Shown here in pieces: positions 1 through 8,999 of a stretch of 28,003 bases of DNA (its first letter is position 1; each line of letters starts with the position of its first letter). Location of the stretch: the NCBI GenBank assembly GCA_015501055.1, contig JADNYV010000446.1:1-28003 (forward strand). The letters run 5' to 3'. A program made the position numbers and the translations under genes. Origin of the DNA: Mucidula mucida (lineage: Eukaryota > Basidiomycota > Agaricomycetes > Agaricales > Physalacriaceae). The notes beneath the pieces were generated by a model, which searched no databases, had not been told where the DNA came from, and worked only from the letters and a program-made list of their open reading frames with translations.

Positions 1-324
1 TCAATTCCCATTTCGATCGCTCACGGATTACTAGGACTGAACAACACCGCAAAGAGTCCGTCGTACCCACCCTTTCTATCCTGGATTGTAATTAAAGTCC
101 GCCGTAGCCTACATCTCCTCAGTGTCCGTCTAGTGGACGCGCCAACGGTCGTTCCGGCACCACCCTCCGCTGCGTCCCGGATTGCGCACAAACCTTTTGC
201 CTCGTTGATGCACGAGAAGTGGAATGAGCAAGTTGATTCAGCGTATAATTGGGTCAGGACGTCGGATCGACGCTTGGAGGATTGGGGGCATAGGCTTCTG
301 TATGGCGACGAGCGGAGCAAGTAG
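1..324 (+). CDS. MICOS subunit MIC12-like protein, C-terminal part (5' truncated by window edge)
   Basis: A coding tail ends at TAG 322-324. An intron at 56-107 (52 nt, donor GTCCGT, acceptor GTAG) joins exon residues TRTEQHRK to a split Asp and then LHLLSVRLVDAP without loss of frame. The tail reads W-N-E-Q-V near its middle and ends RLEDWGHRLLYGDERSK. From memory, fungal Mic12/Aim5 proteins have an N-terminal membrane helix, then a TRTxxHRxDLxxLS stretch, a proline/alanine patch and a C-terminal WN...W...LLYG block; the order here fits. Such proteins are small and sit in the mitochondrial inner membrane at cristae junctions. The N-terminal helix lies outside the window, so the assignment rests on the tail only. 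An upstream exon boundary may lie at the AG at 33-34. Confidence 0.5.
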   Translation, partial: SIPISIAHGLLGLNNTAKSPSYPPFLSWIVIKVRRSLHLLSVRLVDAPTVVPAPPSAASRIAHKPFASLMHEKWNEQVDSAYNWVRTSDRRLEDWGHRLLYGDERSK

Positions 325-640
325 TTTCATGGTGTGTCAAGTCTGTCGGTATCAATTACCGAATAGCTGATTTTAGGATTGCAGGTACAGACTCGCTGAA
401 TTTGTATACCAAGCCTTGCTACAAATCTGTGGTCCATAGAGGTACAGGATTTTGTGTGTGGCACCATAATCCGCATTGTTCCCCATCGTGTCTCGTCCTA
501 ATATACGCATCAGCATCATGCCTTCGTCGTGTTTTTCGCACCAATCCTATTCGCAAAGATCAGGTCAACCTCTGCGAAGACTAGCTCCTACCCTGATTCA
601 GCAAGTACGAACGGTTCACGTTACTGATATCTATCGCATT

Positions 641-1502
641 ATGACACTACCAGACCCATGGAACTTGGTCGCGGTCTTCAAGCAGGCTGCCATCAACGCG
701 AAAGAAGCTGGGTTCGATGGTGTCGAGAGTCAGACAGCCTTCTCATCGTATTCATACCTCCGTACTAATGACTTGACACAGTTCATGGCGCGAACGGGTA
801 TCTCGTTCAACAGTTCCTCGATAACACCTCCAACCAGCGTACTGACCAATGGGGTGGGAGCGTGGAAAACCGTTCTCGTTTCGGCTTGGAGGTGCTCAAA
901 GCTGCCATCGATGTCTGGGGCGCAGACAGGGTGGCTATCAAGTTGAACCCTGCTGGAGGGAACAACGACATTGGGTAAGGTTATGATGCGCTTTTGATGT
1001 GCATTCACTCATCATCACGTTCAACAGCATGCCCCTGGAAGAAACTATCAAAACGTACAAGTACTTCATCGAAGAGGCCGACAAGCTCGGTATCGCATAT
1101 TTCGCCTTGGTCAGATATGCGGCCATGTTCGACCCGGAATATGACGGTGAGTATCCCACTCTGATTTTCTATCGTTAATTGACGCTTCGTCCAGGGAAGA
1201 AAAGGGCGACTGTCCATGATATCGTCGCCACATAGTACGGGCCTTTCATCAAGAAAGCCCTGTTCTTTGCCAACGCTGGTTTCACCCCCGTCGAGGCGGC
1301 AGAGCACATCGAGAGCGGCAGGGTTGCTGGAGTCTTCTTCGGTTTCCCATGGGTAACGCATCCCGATCTTGCTCTGATGGTTAAGCACGGCAAGGCGCTA
1401 GACAACGCCCCCAATTTCGCCACTCTCTTTGGAGTGGGAGGTGGTGATTTGGAAAGCCAGAAGCAGGGCTACACGGATTATCCAGCGGCTTCTTACGATT
1501 GA
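641..1502 (+). pseudogene. Old Yellow Enzyme-type NADH:flavin oxidoreductase, C-terminal half with in-frame TAG
   Basis: Four exons (641-728, 782-974, 1028-1146, 1195-1502) splice cleanly through introns of 53, 53 and 48 nt. Seen in order: NAKEAGFDGVE, then the hallmark HGANGYLVQQF and RTDQWGGSVENRSRFG, then GKKRATVHDIVAT, FFGFPWVTHPDL and a C-terminal GYTDYPAASYD. These are signatures of the OYE family, FMN-dependent TIM-barrel ene-reductases. Two defects are visible. An in-frame TAG at 1233-1235 sits between AT and YGP, where the family runs straight through. The N-terminal half, with the first barrel strands and the catalytic His pair, is not recognisable upstream; only a weak, frame-broken resemblance can be argued at about 400-640. 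The ATG at 641 is the first in-frame methionine near homology and is probably not an original start. The reading frame is otherwise well kept, so the decay looks recent. Confidence 0.72.
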
Positions 1503-2252
1503 AGAGTATACCAGTGCTTCCTAACTACCCAGATTTGTTGTATGTAGATAACGGTGTAGAATGTGTAGACAAGACCTCCTCAGTTCCTCAACTTGCTTGA
1601 TGGCTTCAAGTTCAGTATTTCGAGGTAGTTGTTGTCAGAAACTCGGAAGCGACGTTAAATTCGACATTCGGTGTGACTCTGAGATGAAGGAAGTCGTTCA
1701 TTCTACAACTTCAAAAGAGCCTGGAGTTTGCATTGCCGGTACCTCGGCATTGAAGTTGTTTTCAGCCTCGGAATAGTCTCGAGGCCAGACGCCCGCCGGT
1801 ATGTTCATACTCGATGACAGTGCTTCGCCAACGATCCGATCGGCTTGGTGAAGCGACTGGTGTCGAGTCTAGCCTCGGAAGGATTAATTTATTGCAATAC
1901 AGACTTCTTCGTGTTGAGTTGGTGTTGAGCGTAATAATCTTTTCAAGCACTCACACTGCTAACGCGATACATGTCTGATCCTGAGGTAGGTACTGCATGT
2001 ACGGCTCATCCTCGCGTAGTTTGCATTGCCATCTGCGTGTCTTCACGTCTACTGATACGAGATCCCATCGTGGTTTGCGCTTGCCAAACTCTACCGGCTG
2101 TCTCCAAGAGTGTCTTATCTGTAGTCTCGGTCAGATATGGCGAGAAACAGAAACGCATCTAATGTTTATACTGTACGATATATGTAGTAGGACAGCTCTA
2201 GGTAAGGGAGAAAAATGTAATGTGCTCTATGTATACTATGTATCCCAAAAAA
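1503..2252. other. intergenic, no gene seen
   Basis: This stretch lies between the OYE relic and the 3' end of the transporter on the opposite strand. Open frames here are short, lack family resemblance and have no convincing splice structure. It presumably holds the two converging 3' untranslated regions. Confidence 0.5.
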
Positions 2253-4193
2253 TCAAACTCTAGCCCAAATGCGACGATCTTTTGAGAATCGCGCTATGAA
2301 TTTGAAATGAGCAACTTTTGACGAACATGATGGGAAGAGCTCACCGTATAGAACGAACAATGCGCCAACTATCATCATGCCTCCGGAATACAGCGTCATT
2401 GCCCACCATTTGCGACCTGAGCTGTTCAGAATAACACCAGATATGGAGCCGCCAGCCAGTTGACCTGCGGTAACGTTCGTTTCGAGTCTATGAAGATTGC
2501 ATGAAGCAACGCACCAGGCGCATTCATCAATATCATGAATCCTGTTATAGTTGACAAGTTATCCAACCCGAACAGGTTCGCGCAGACAACAGGAATGAGA
2601 CTGATGAACCAGCAGCCGACTAGACCATTCAAGACCGAGTAAACCATAATCGACGCATAGCTTTTGCAGAACGGCCAGATCACGATTTGGAACAGGCCGC
2701 CAAAGAAGAACGACGAGAAAAAGACGTTGATAGGGCCAAAGGTGTCCGCGAGGGTGCCAGCGGATATCTAGACGGATTATTCAAGCAAAGGGTATCACAT
2801 ACGTTAGTCAACAAGATGGTGCGCCAAAGGCAGCGGAAGAAACGTGGCAATCAGCTTACGCGTCCTATTCCAGCTACAAAACATGTCAGTCGGTATTAAA
2901 GTCGGCTCGTAAATGCCTCACCACAGAAATTCATCACCACAAGTGGTCCTACAACAAGAAGCGAATCCTGATCCAAGGAGGGAACGTATTGCTTCACGAA
3001 GGTCGAACTGTAGTAGAACGGAGACTTGCTATGATATAAGAGAACAATACACGGCTGGCTGAAGGAGGATCACCTACCAGATAGCCAAACAGCGCAAGGA
3101 AAATGGAGGCAGCAACGCTGTAAAACTGGCCGTTGATACGCTCTGGAAGCCATCGCTGTGGCCTCCGAGGCGCGCCCACGGACTGTGGACGACGTCTTTC
3201 CTTGATCAAAAACAGCGCCACAATCCATATGAATGCGTGCATGGAACTGTAGACCAGCATCGCATTTCGGAAGCCGACTTTCGTCAACCTAAGCCAAACA
3301 TTAGCGAAGTGTTATCTGCAAGGCTACAGCGAGTACTAACAGTTGTCGCACGATCAAGCATCCAATTGCAGCCCCGAACCCCGAGCCGCTGACTGCGATA
3401 CCGGTCGCGAATCCTCGTCTATGGAGGAACCACTGCGAGGGGATGGACATGTATAGCGGCATACCAAGCCCTTGTGAGAACCCCAAGAAGAAGCCTTGAA
3501 AGAGGAAGATGTGGTATAGTTTGGTGGCGAAGGCAGACGCGAGCAGCGATAGGTAGGCCAAAAAGCAACTGAGTGCTATCATTTTCTGGAGAACATGTCA
3601 ATTTCATTCACTGTAGTCCGTTAAGAGTGCCGGACCTTATAGCCACTGCATCAACGAACTACGATGAGTAATCAAAAACGCTAAAGTTAAGGAAAGACTT
3701 ACTACCGGTCGCCGATTCCTCCAGCAAGATAGGCTGTTATTCCCATGACCTACAAGTCGTTAGTGGGGATGTCAACGAAAATGACCGAACCTTACGAAGT
3801 TCTGCAGGCCGCCTGCAAGACTGATAATACTCAGACTCGTTTCAGGGAACATATGTGAATGGTAATAGTCTTGTAGAGCTCCCCATACCAGGCCGAAACC
3901 CCTGCGCGTAACATTGAACGATCACGTATGACTCGACTAGAGAGAGACGCTTACATGCATGTGCAGGCGAAGAGGAAGCAGCCAAAGACGATGGACCACG
4001 CTCTAAATCCGCCGTCTGGAAATGTCCAGTCAGGCGGCGCATGGTGATCTTGGTCGGTCGCAGGCCCTTGTTCCTTGTCGTGCGATTTTTCATCGAAGTG
4101 CGGTGTCGTGGGGACAGGCGCAAGCAACGCCTCCGCGGGCACATCTGCTGGATCGCAGACTTGCATTCTCGACATCGTTGGCTGGACGGACAT
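2253..4193 (-). CDS. MCT-like (SLC16-type) major facilitator transporter, 11 exons
   Basis: Predicted 457-residue plasma-membrane transporter of the fungal monocarboxylate-transporter-like MFS group, which moves small carboxylates or related metabolites; the substrate cannot be told from sequence. Exons on the minus strand: 4193-3955, 3901-3796, 3749-3703, 3645-3636, 3585-3341, 3288-3078, 3024-2922, 2873-2860, 2767-2515, 2464-2345, 2278-2253; the sum is divisible by three and every junction keeps frame. The hydrophilic N-terminus is followed by PDGGFRAW, the conserved MCT entry motif before helix 1. Next come VWGALQDYYH, then GGIGDRYGYK in loop 2-3 and helices with GFSQGLGMPLYMS and GFATGIAVSGSGFGAAIG. 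The second half has GRISAGTLADTFGP, equivalent to the loop 8-9 motif. Exons 4 (10 nt) and 8 (14 nt) are microexons that automatic callers often miss. The start at 4193 was chosen over the upstream in-frame ATG at 4340 because only downstream sequence looks like the family. The gene is divergent from the MYND gene at 4842. Confidence 0.85.
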
Positions 4194-4841
4194 GCTCGTT
4201 TTCCATCTGACTGTGTCTATCGAGGGCTTATTAAGGAAGAAGGCAGGCGAAATGAAGTGAACATACGCTGTATTATGTATGGAGGGAAATTTTTCACCCA
4301 ATGGCAATAAGTCGACAAAAGGTCCGTTGCCCGAGGCCAAAACGACACATGTTCAGACTTTGCAAATTCGTCGGACAGAGGAATCCGACTCCGAGGAGGA
4401 GATGGAGGCCGAATGTGCTGACAGTCACATAGGAGAGTACGTCGCAGTCAGTTTCGTTGTCGCGCTACAGCCTACGCATTCCTGAGGATTGAAGAGTTGT
4501 ACAGTCAAAAATAGGTCGCATTTCCGGCAGTCACGAAGGACCGAGTCGTGGAACGCCCTGCTGCGAGAACAATCATTATATTCCAGACGTATTCCGAAGA
4601 GGGTCCCAGTGAGTAAGAAAGGACCTGTCATTCGTAAAAGTTTATGTTAGCGATGGTCATCGGGTGCCAGGCGAGTGCATTGCCAAGTTGAAAACGTTGA
4701 CTCCGAGCTGAGGGACTTCAGGTTCGGAGTTCGCGCCGACAAACCGAAGTAACTGTCCTTTTTCACTACTTGTCATTAACCGACGGTACAGGGATCTCTG
4801 CGGCTTGCCACCATGAGGTTTATTGACTAAATGCAGACAAG
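4194..4841. promoter_or_regulatory. shared divergent promoter region
   Basis: About 650 bases separate the transporter start (minus) from the MYND start (plus). No other gene is supported here. It must carry both 5' untranslated regions and promoters; I could not single out a TATA box or a factor site with confidence. Confidence 0.4.
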
Positions 4842-6210
4842 ATGGCCGACAACGGCCGTCGTTACTTGACCGATGAAGAACTCGTCAAGGCGGCAGCAAA
4901 GATTTGCGTTGCGGATCCCAACGTCGACAACGGCGCGTTTAGCTCCCAAAAGCGCGCTGAGATGATCATCCTTCTGCGCAATATGGGTGCCACCAAGATC
5001 CAATCTCAGTCGGCCACGGACGCTGAAGTTGAGCGCCGACTTCGCCTCGCACTCTGGGACTCGCAGCGCCTAGAAGATTACTTTCCGGGCAAGGTATTCT
5101 CTAAAACGCCCAAGTTGGATCCTTCAAAGTTTCCCGCTTGGCCTGAATGGAAGAAGCCCCATCCAGAACTAAGGTCCGATCGGATTGGCGCTGTTCGTAT
5201 GGATGGGTTCAAGGACGCCGCACGAATGGACACTTATGTTTTCCGTCATTTCACCACTTCGGCTTTTACTCAAATGGAAAACATGCAAGGAGTTGCTCTA
5301 AACGCGCCGGCCGGTATACAAGGGTCGTGGATCGGCGCGAAAGCAACGAGACTGGTATTCCTCTCAAGCTTCCTCAGACGACCTGCAACGCATGCGGGAA
5401 ACCTGCCGAGAGACTGATCTGCAACTCGTACGCTTTCGGCATTGTGTTCCTGACATAGAAGCTGATGTGCCGATTCATAGGTGCAAGTTCGTGGTAGGTG
5501 TTCTTTATTTCCTTCGCTTTTTTCCATCACCTCCATCCTCCTGTTATTTAGTTTTATTGCGGTACGGATTGCAACAAGAGTGATTGGCCAAACCATAAGG
5601 TCCGGCAATCTGTTCTTATCGTCGCCTTCATCTGTCCTCATCCTCTCATACAGGCCGAGTGTAAGCTCTCTAAACGGTTGCTCACCGACCCCGCCAGCTT
5701 CCCGTCAAATAGATTTTACATCTCCGCGCGGACCTATGTGGATTTCATCCCTGAAAGTGGCTACGCTATCGAGCAAGAAGCCATCAAGTACAGTGGCTCA
5801 TGCAGCATTAACGATTGCCCACGCAACGAGTATGGCAATGAGCGTTTCCTCGTTTCAACACAGATGTGCCCGCAACGTACAGTCACAACTTGGTCACAAC
5901 GGCCAATATCAAGGGCAGACCGTGTTTCTTTGGGATCGACGCCGCAGTAGGACATCTCCCGGAGATCCGCCGATGGCCAGGCAGAGAGGATGGCCATTCG
6001 AGATCCCATTCCATCCGCAAGGCTACGCGAACTACGTTAAAGCCGTGAGACAGAAGGGACGACATAGGCAGTTCATTTATCTATGGGCGAAGCGAGTTGG
6101 AGATTGTATTGAACTTGAGTGAGGCCTTTCTTCTTCAAGCTTGCTGGCAATTGACTCCTCATAATAGTCTGGATGATATTCCTGACCAAGGCCTCATTAC
6201 ATGGTATTGA
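4842..6210 (+). CDS. MYND-type zinc-finger protein (two apparent one-base losses)
   Basis: Exons: 4842-5291, 5351-5427, 5481-5493, 5552-5599, 5654-6118, 6168-6210. The spliced zinc finger reads C-N-A-C, x7, C-N-S-C, x4, Y-C-G-T-D-C, then a His (HKAEC) and the last Cys, the complete MYND pattern C-x2-C-x7-C-x2-C-x4-YC-x3-C-x7-H-x3-C. The finger is spread over four exons, one only 13 nt long (5481-5493, encoding most of SCKFV). MYND fingers bind proline-rich partners; many Agaricomycete proteins carry one with no known role. The N-terminal about 150 residues and the C-terminal region are conserved-looking but unnamed. In exon 5 the coding signal changes frame twice: STQMC to TYSHNLVTTANIKGRP near 5868-5876, and RRWPGRED to WPFEIPFHPQGY near 5988-5992. 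Adding one base at each point would make the exon sum divisible by three. The last intron (6119-6167) gives a C-terminus ending GLITWY; without it the protein would stop at 6122. Confidence 0.7.
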
Positions 6211-6981
6211 GATACCGTCCTGACTATAGTTCTTGTACGGTTACTAGGTGTGCGTGTACTCACATCAATCTAGGACCGATGCTAGGTCTGTTGATATTTC
6301 CTTCCACGCGCTCCATGTTGATCGGATTGCTATTGAATAGAACCTTTTCCGAATCAAGTACAGTAGGTCTGGCATACGACTCAATCCCCACAGACAGGCG
6401 CATCAAGTAGGCGGCGATCTAGGCTTAACGTCGCTAACAAGTGCACTCCATGGCATGCGATTTGATTTCTGACTGTCCATATCAGATTTGATGGAAGCTC
6501 AAGGAGTTCACCGTCGACTTGTTCCTTGATAATGTGCCTTCTTGGACCCACAACGGCGACCCAACAGTGCAGGACTCGTATGGCCTACAGTATTTCTCCG
6601 CCGCCGTGAACCCACAGATAGCATGAAGGCTCAATTTTCTTACGGAAATCGCTTGTAACGACCTTGGTGTACCTTGGCTAGTACCTTAGCGATGTCAAAT
6701 CCCGGACTCGCCTCCAGATTTCTGGACGCCCGAGGTTGGTCGAACACTTCCACTTGTGGGACCTTGTTCCGTGACGAGCGCCTCGGGGTTCATGAATCAC
6801 CCCTCAGTTACGTTTCGAAAGGGTCTTAGCATGATCTGAGTTCGCCGAGAAATATTGCCCGTCGTTGCGAGACTGAATTTGGGACTCACAGTGACCAACC
6901 CGAAGGGTCCATGACAGAAAGTACTTAAGTTGCGCAGACGAGATGTCTTTCTATATTCATTCCTTCCTTTTTTCCCAAAAA
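6211..6981. other. gene-poor stretch with one coding-like patch
   Basis: Nothing intact is seen. The only notable part is an open frame at 6492-6626 with coding-like composition, listed separately. Another short in-frame patch (VGLAYDSIPTDRRIK, about 6362-6406) precedes a stop and may be chance. Confidence 0.4.
6492..6626 (+). pseudogene. unidentified coding-like fragment
   Basis: Forty-four codons are open from just after a TGA to TGA 6624-6626. The translation starts WKLKEFTVDLFLDNVPSW and ends GLQYFSAAVNPQIA. It has the third-position C/G preference of the real exons nearby and few rare residues, unlike most chance frames. I do not recognise the family. It could be a last exon whose upstream exons have decayed, or chance. 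No matching upstream exon with a compatible acceptor was found. Confidence 0.22.
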
Positions 6982-7239
6982 ATGCAGCTGCAAGTCCTCC
7001 GAGTCACTCTTTTCCTCGTCACTTGTACGCCGTCGTGTTCCTGCTGCTTTTCTTGCTGATGGGAGATATATGCTGTAGTGACGATGGTTCTACTTACAAA
7101 GGCTGCACCAGTTGCTGAAAATGCTGACTTGGACGCGCCCATTGTGAGTATAGTTCAAGTCCTGTGTCGACATAGTATTAACTAGCTTTCTCACTAGCTC
7201 TACGGTTGTGGCGCTTTTGGTGTGGCCGCCTGTTATTGA
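6982..7239 (+). CDS. small secreted cysteine peptide, copy A (49 residues)
   Basis: Three short exons: 6982-7024, 7079-7143, 7198-7239; both introns are 54 nt with good signals (GTACGC...GTAG and GTGAGT...CACTAG). Intron 1 is phase 1 inside a Leu codon and exon 2 begins TGACG; intron 2 is phase 0. The product starts MQLQVLRVTLFLV and continues hydrophobic to TKAAPVAE, a typical signal peptide with likely cleavage at A-A-P. A short acidic stretch (ENADLDAP) leads to the C-terminal YGCGAFGVAACY and TGA. The two cysteines, seven residues apart, could form one disulfide loop. There is no CaaX end, so it is not a classical basidiomycete pheromone precursor, and no dibasic Kex2 site. Copy B at 8314 has the same exon layout and core. 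Function is unknown; secretion is inferred from the signal peptide. The gene is far below usual length cut-offs. Confidence 0.5.
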
Positions 7240-8313
7240 TACTCCTGGAGACACGCATTGAACTCGTAAGATGTTGCCTGTGGCACGTCGCCAGTTTTAG
7301 TTCGTGCTAACCTGCTCACAGGAAGCCCCCGCGCGCTTCGAGTCTTGGCATCTACGATAGCGTCGATTTTAATACCACACTCTCTTCTTAACAAAGGAGT
7401 TGCTTCATTCGTTGTCTTCTATCTCACAAGTTGGTTATCTCTCATGCCTATCCCTCGTGACGACCCTCAGCCATAAGCTTCAGTCCCAGTTGGGGTTTCA
7501 ACACGCTCAGCCTGCAGTTAAGTTTCGACCTTGAGCTGCCACTTAAAAATCTCTATGCCGACTAATTCAACATCACCTTTTGGAGCACTCGGCGTTATTC
7601 TCACTCAGTAAGACCGTTCGATAACTTGTCAAGTAGAGAAGCAGCAGTGGAAACCACAAGTGCACGTGTCCGTGTTAACCCAACGCTGGGGACCCCATTT
7701 CCTAAGAGGGCAGTAATTTGCTCACCGATTGCGCCACCGCTCCCCAAACTCACGCCTATATCTAGAGGTTCACTTGTACAGCCCAAAGTCTCGGAACTTC
7801 GCGCTGTCAGTACGACCCTGAGAGGTGATTGCCATTCTAGGCGTCATCGTTGCGACATTGTCGATGTTTTTGGTGTACGTCCCAAACTTTAAGTGGTAAA
7901 CACTCTGCATCTCTAGTCATCGGTAAACGTATGTCAGTCGGGAGTTTGACGATACATCAACACGCTATTCTTGTCTCTTCTTCCCTTATCGTACGCGGTG
8001 GCTCTACGCCATTCAGTTCGCATGTCAAGTTCTCTGATGGCTGATGTCCCCGCTCCTTCTCGCCAACAACCGTCTTGATGTCGACAGTCTATTTGCCGCT
8101 CCTTGTTCCCAATGTGGATGCTGCTTTCCAGTCCCACCCTGAAAACAAGCGTTCGTCCAAATCCGGAAGCTACTTTGTACGCATCGAAAAAAATAACACT
8201 TCGACATGTTATATAACAACTCAATGGCCGCGGGTTACTGCTCTTTCAGAGAACAAGACGTCGAGTCTGTTTCGTCCTAGCCCCACACTACGCGCGTCGC
8301 GTCCGTGTTTGAA
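7240..8313. other. spacer between the two peptide genes
   Basis: No gene is supported. A well-formed intron-like segment (7266-7321: GTAAGA donor, GCTAAC branch site, CACAG acceptor) directly follows copy A and may lie in its 3' untranslated region. I looked for a third GC...CY core here and found none. A minus-strand open frame at 7601-7786 is glycine-rich but has no partner exons. Confidence 0.35.
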
Positions 8314-8780
8314 ATGCGGTTGAGTGCTTTGTTTGTTGTGCTCGCTTCGCGTATGTGATATTCTTCCTTCCTTTGTTTTCATGTTCACTAAAATTGGTTT
8401 ATAGTGACGCTTAGTCGCGTAGCACATGCTGCTCCTATAGCCGCTTCCGTGGAGGATGTAGCTGTAAGTGTCCCAGGTCGCGCTTTCGCGTAAATGCTTA
8501 TGTCGCCATTCAGGCCCGGACAGGGTGTAGTGGAACCGGTACATCAAGTTGTTACAGAGATGTGGAAACGGAGGAGCGATGTACGCTGACAAGCTTTAAT
8601 ATATCTTCCTCGATGCTGATCCTCTTGCGCCTCAGAACCATCCCTACTCCCCTCGTCACTTTCAACATACCCACGCTTCACGCCATATTCATACCCTATC
8701 CTTGCGCATCCCATCTCCCATGCCATCCTACTATTTGCTACCCATCAAGTAGCCCTACTAACATTATCGCATCTATTTGA
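8314..8780 (+). CDS. small secreted cysteine peptide, copy B
   Basis: Exons: 8314-8350, 8405-8463, 8514-8780, with introns of 54 and 50 nt (GTATGT...TATAG; GTAAGT...TTCAG). As in copy A, intron 1 is phase 1 inside a Leu codon, exon 2 starts TGACG (Leu-Thr), and intron 2 is phase 0 just before the cysteine core. The product starts MRLSALFVVLASLTLSRV and has a signal-peptide end AHAAPIAA, like AAPVAE of copy A. The core RTGCSGTGTSSCY aligns with LYGCGAFGVAACY without gaps. Unlike copy A it runs on (RDVETEERCTL...) to a TGA at 8778-8780, about 120 residues in all. The part after about 8600 is pyrimidine-rich and looks more like untranslated sequence, so the true C-terminus is unsure: an undetected intron or frame change is possible. 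Confidence 0.45.
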
Positions 8781-8840
8781 TCCTGGCTACTTAAAAACGC
8801 CTGGACGTTGTATCTGTAGAACCCCTTATTCGTATTCAAC

Positions 8841-8999
8841 ATGTTGTCCTTCGTTCTATCGTTATCTGCATTTTGTATCCTCTGCATTAGACTAATACTT
8901 ACCAGCGCAAGCGCTGCTGACGGGGGATCGCTAATTTTGAGTTATACAAAGTTGCAGCTGTCCTCCTGCCGTCGTCGTGAACCAATGGTACATTTGTGA
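8841..8999 (+). CDS. possible short ORF with signal-peptide-like N-terminus
   Basis: Fifty-two codons start MLSFVLSLSAFCILCIR and pass TSASAADGG before ending at TGA. The hydrophobic start and A-x-A cleavage-like site resemble a secreted peptide. It lacks the GC...CY core of copies A and B. It overlaps, antisense, the 3' end of the dipeptidase gene, and a CTAAT branch-like site followed by CCAG inside it hints that part may be an intron. Could well be chance. Confidence 0.15.
   Translation: MLSFVLSLSAFCILCIRLILTSASAADGGSLILSYTKLQLSSCRRREPMVHL

Noticed and set aside
5481..6122. Single continuous frame through the MYND C-terminal region
   Set aside because: The frame is open but its first and middle thirds do not look like protein; coding signal lies in three different frames joined by shifts and introns.
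7601..7786. Glycine-rich minus-strand frame between the two peptide genes
   Set aside because: Sixty-one codons, no partner exons, no recognised motif and an equally long frame on the other strand.
6982..8780. Basidiomycete mating pheromone precursors
   Set aside because: Those are unsecreted by signal peptide and end in a CaaX box. Here there are signal peptides and the last Cys of copy A is second from the end.
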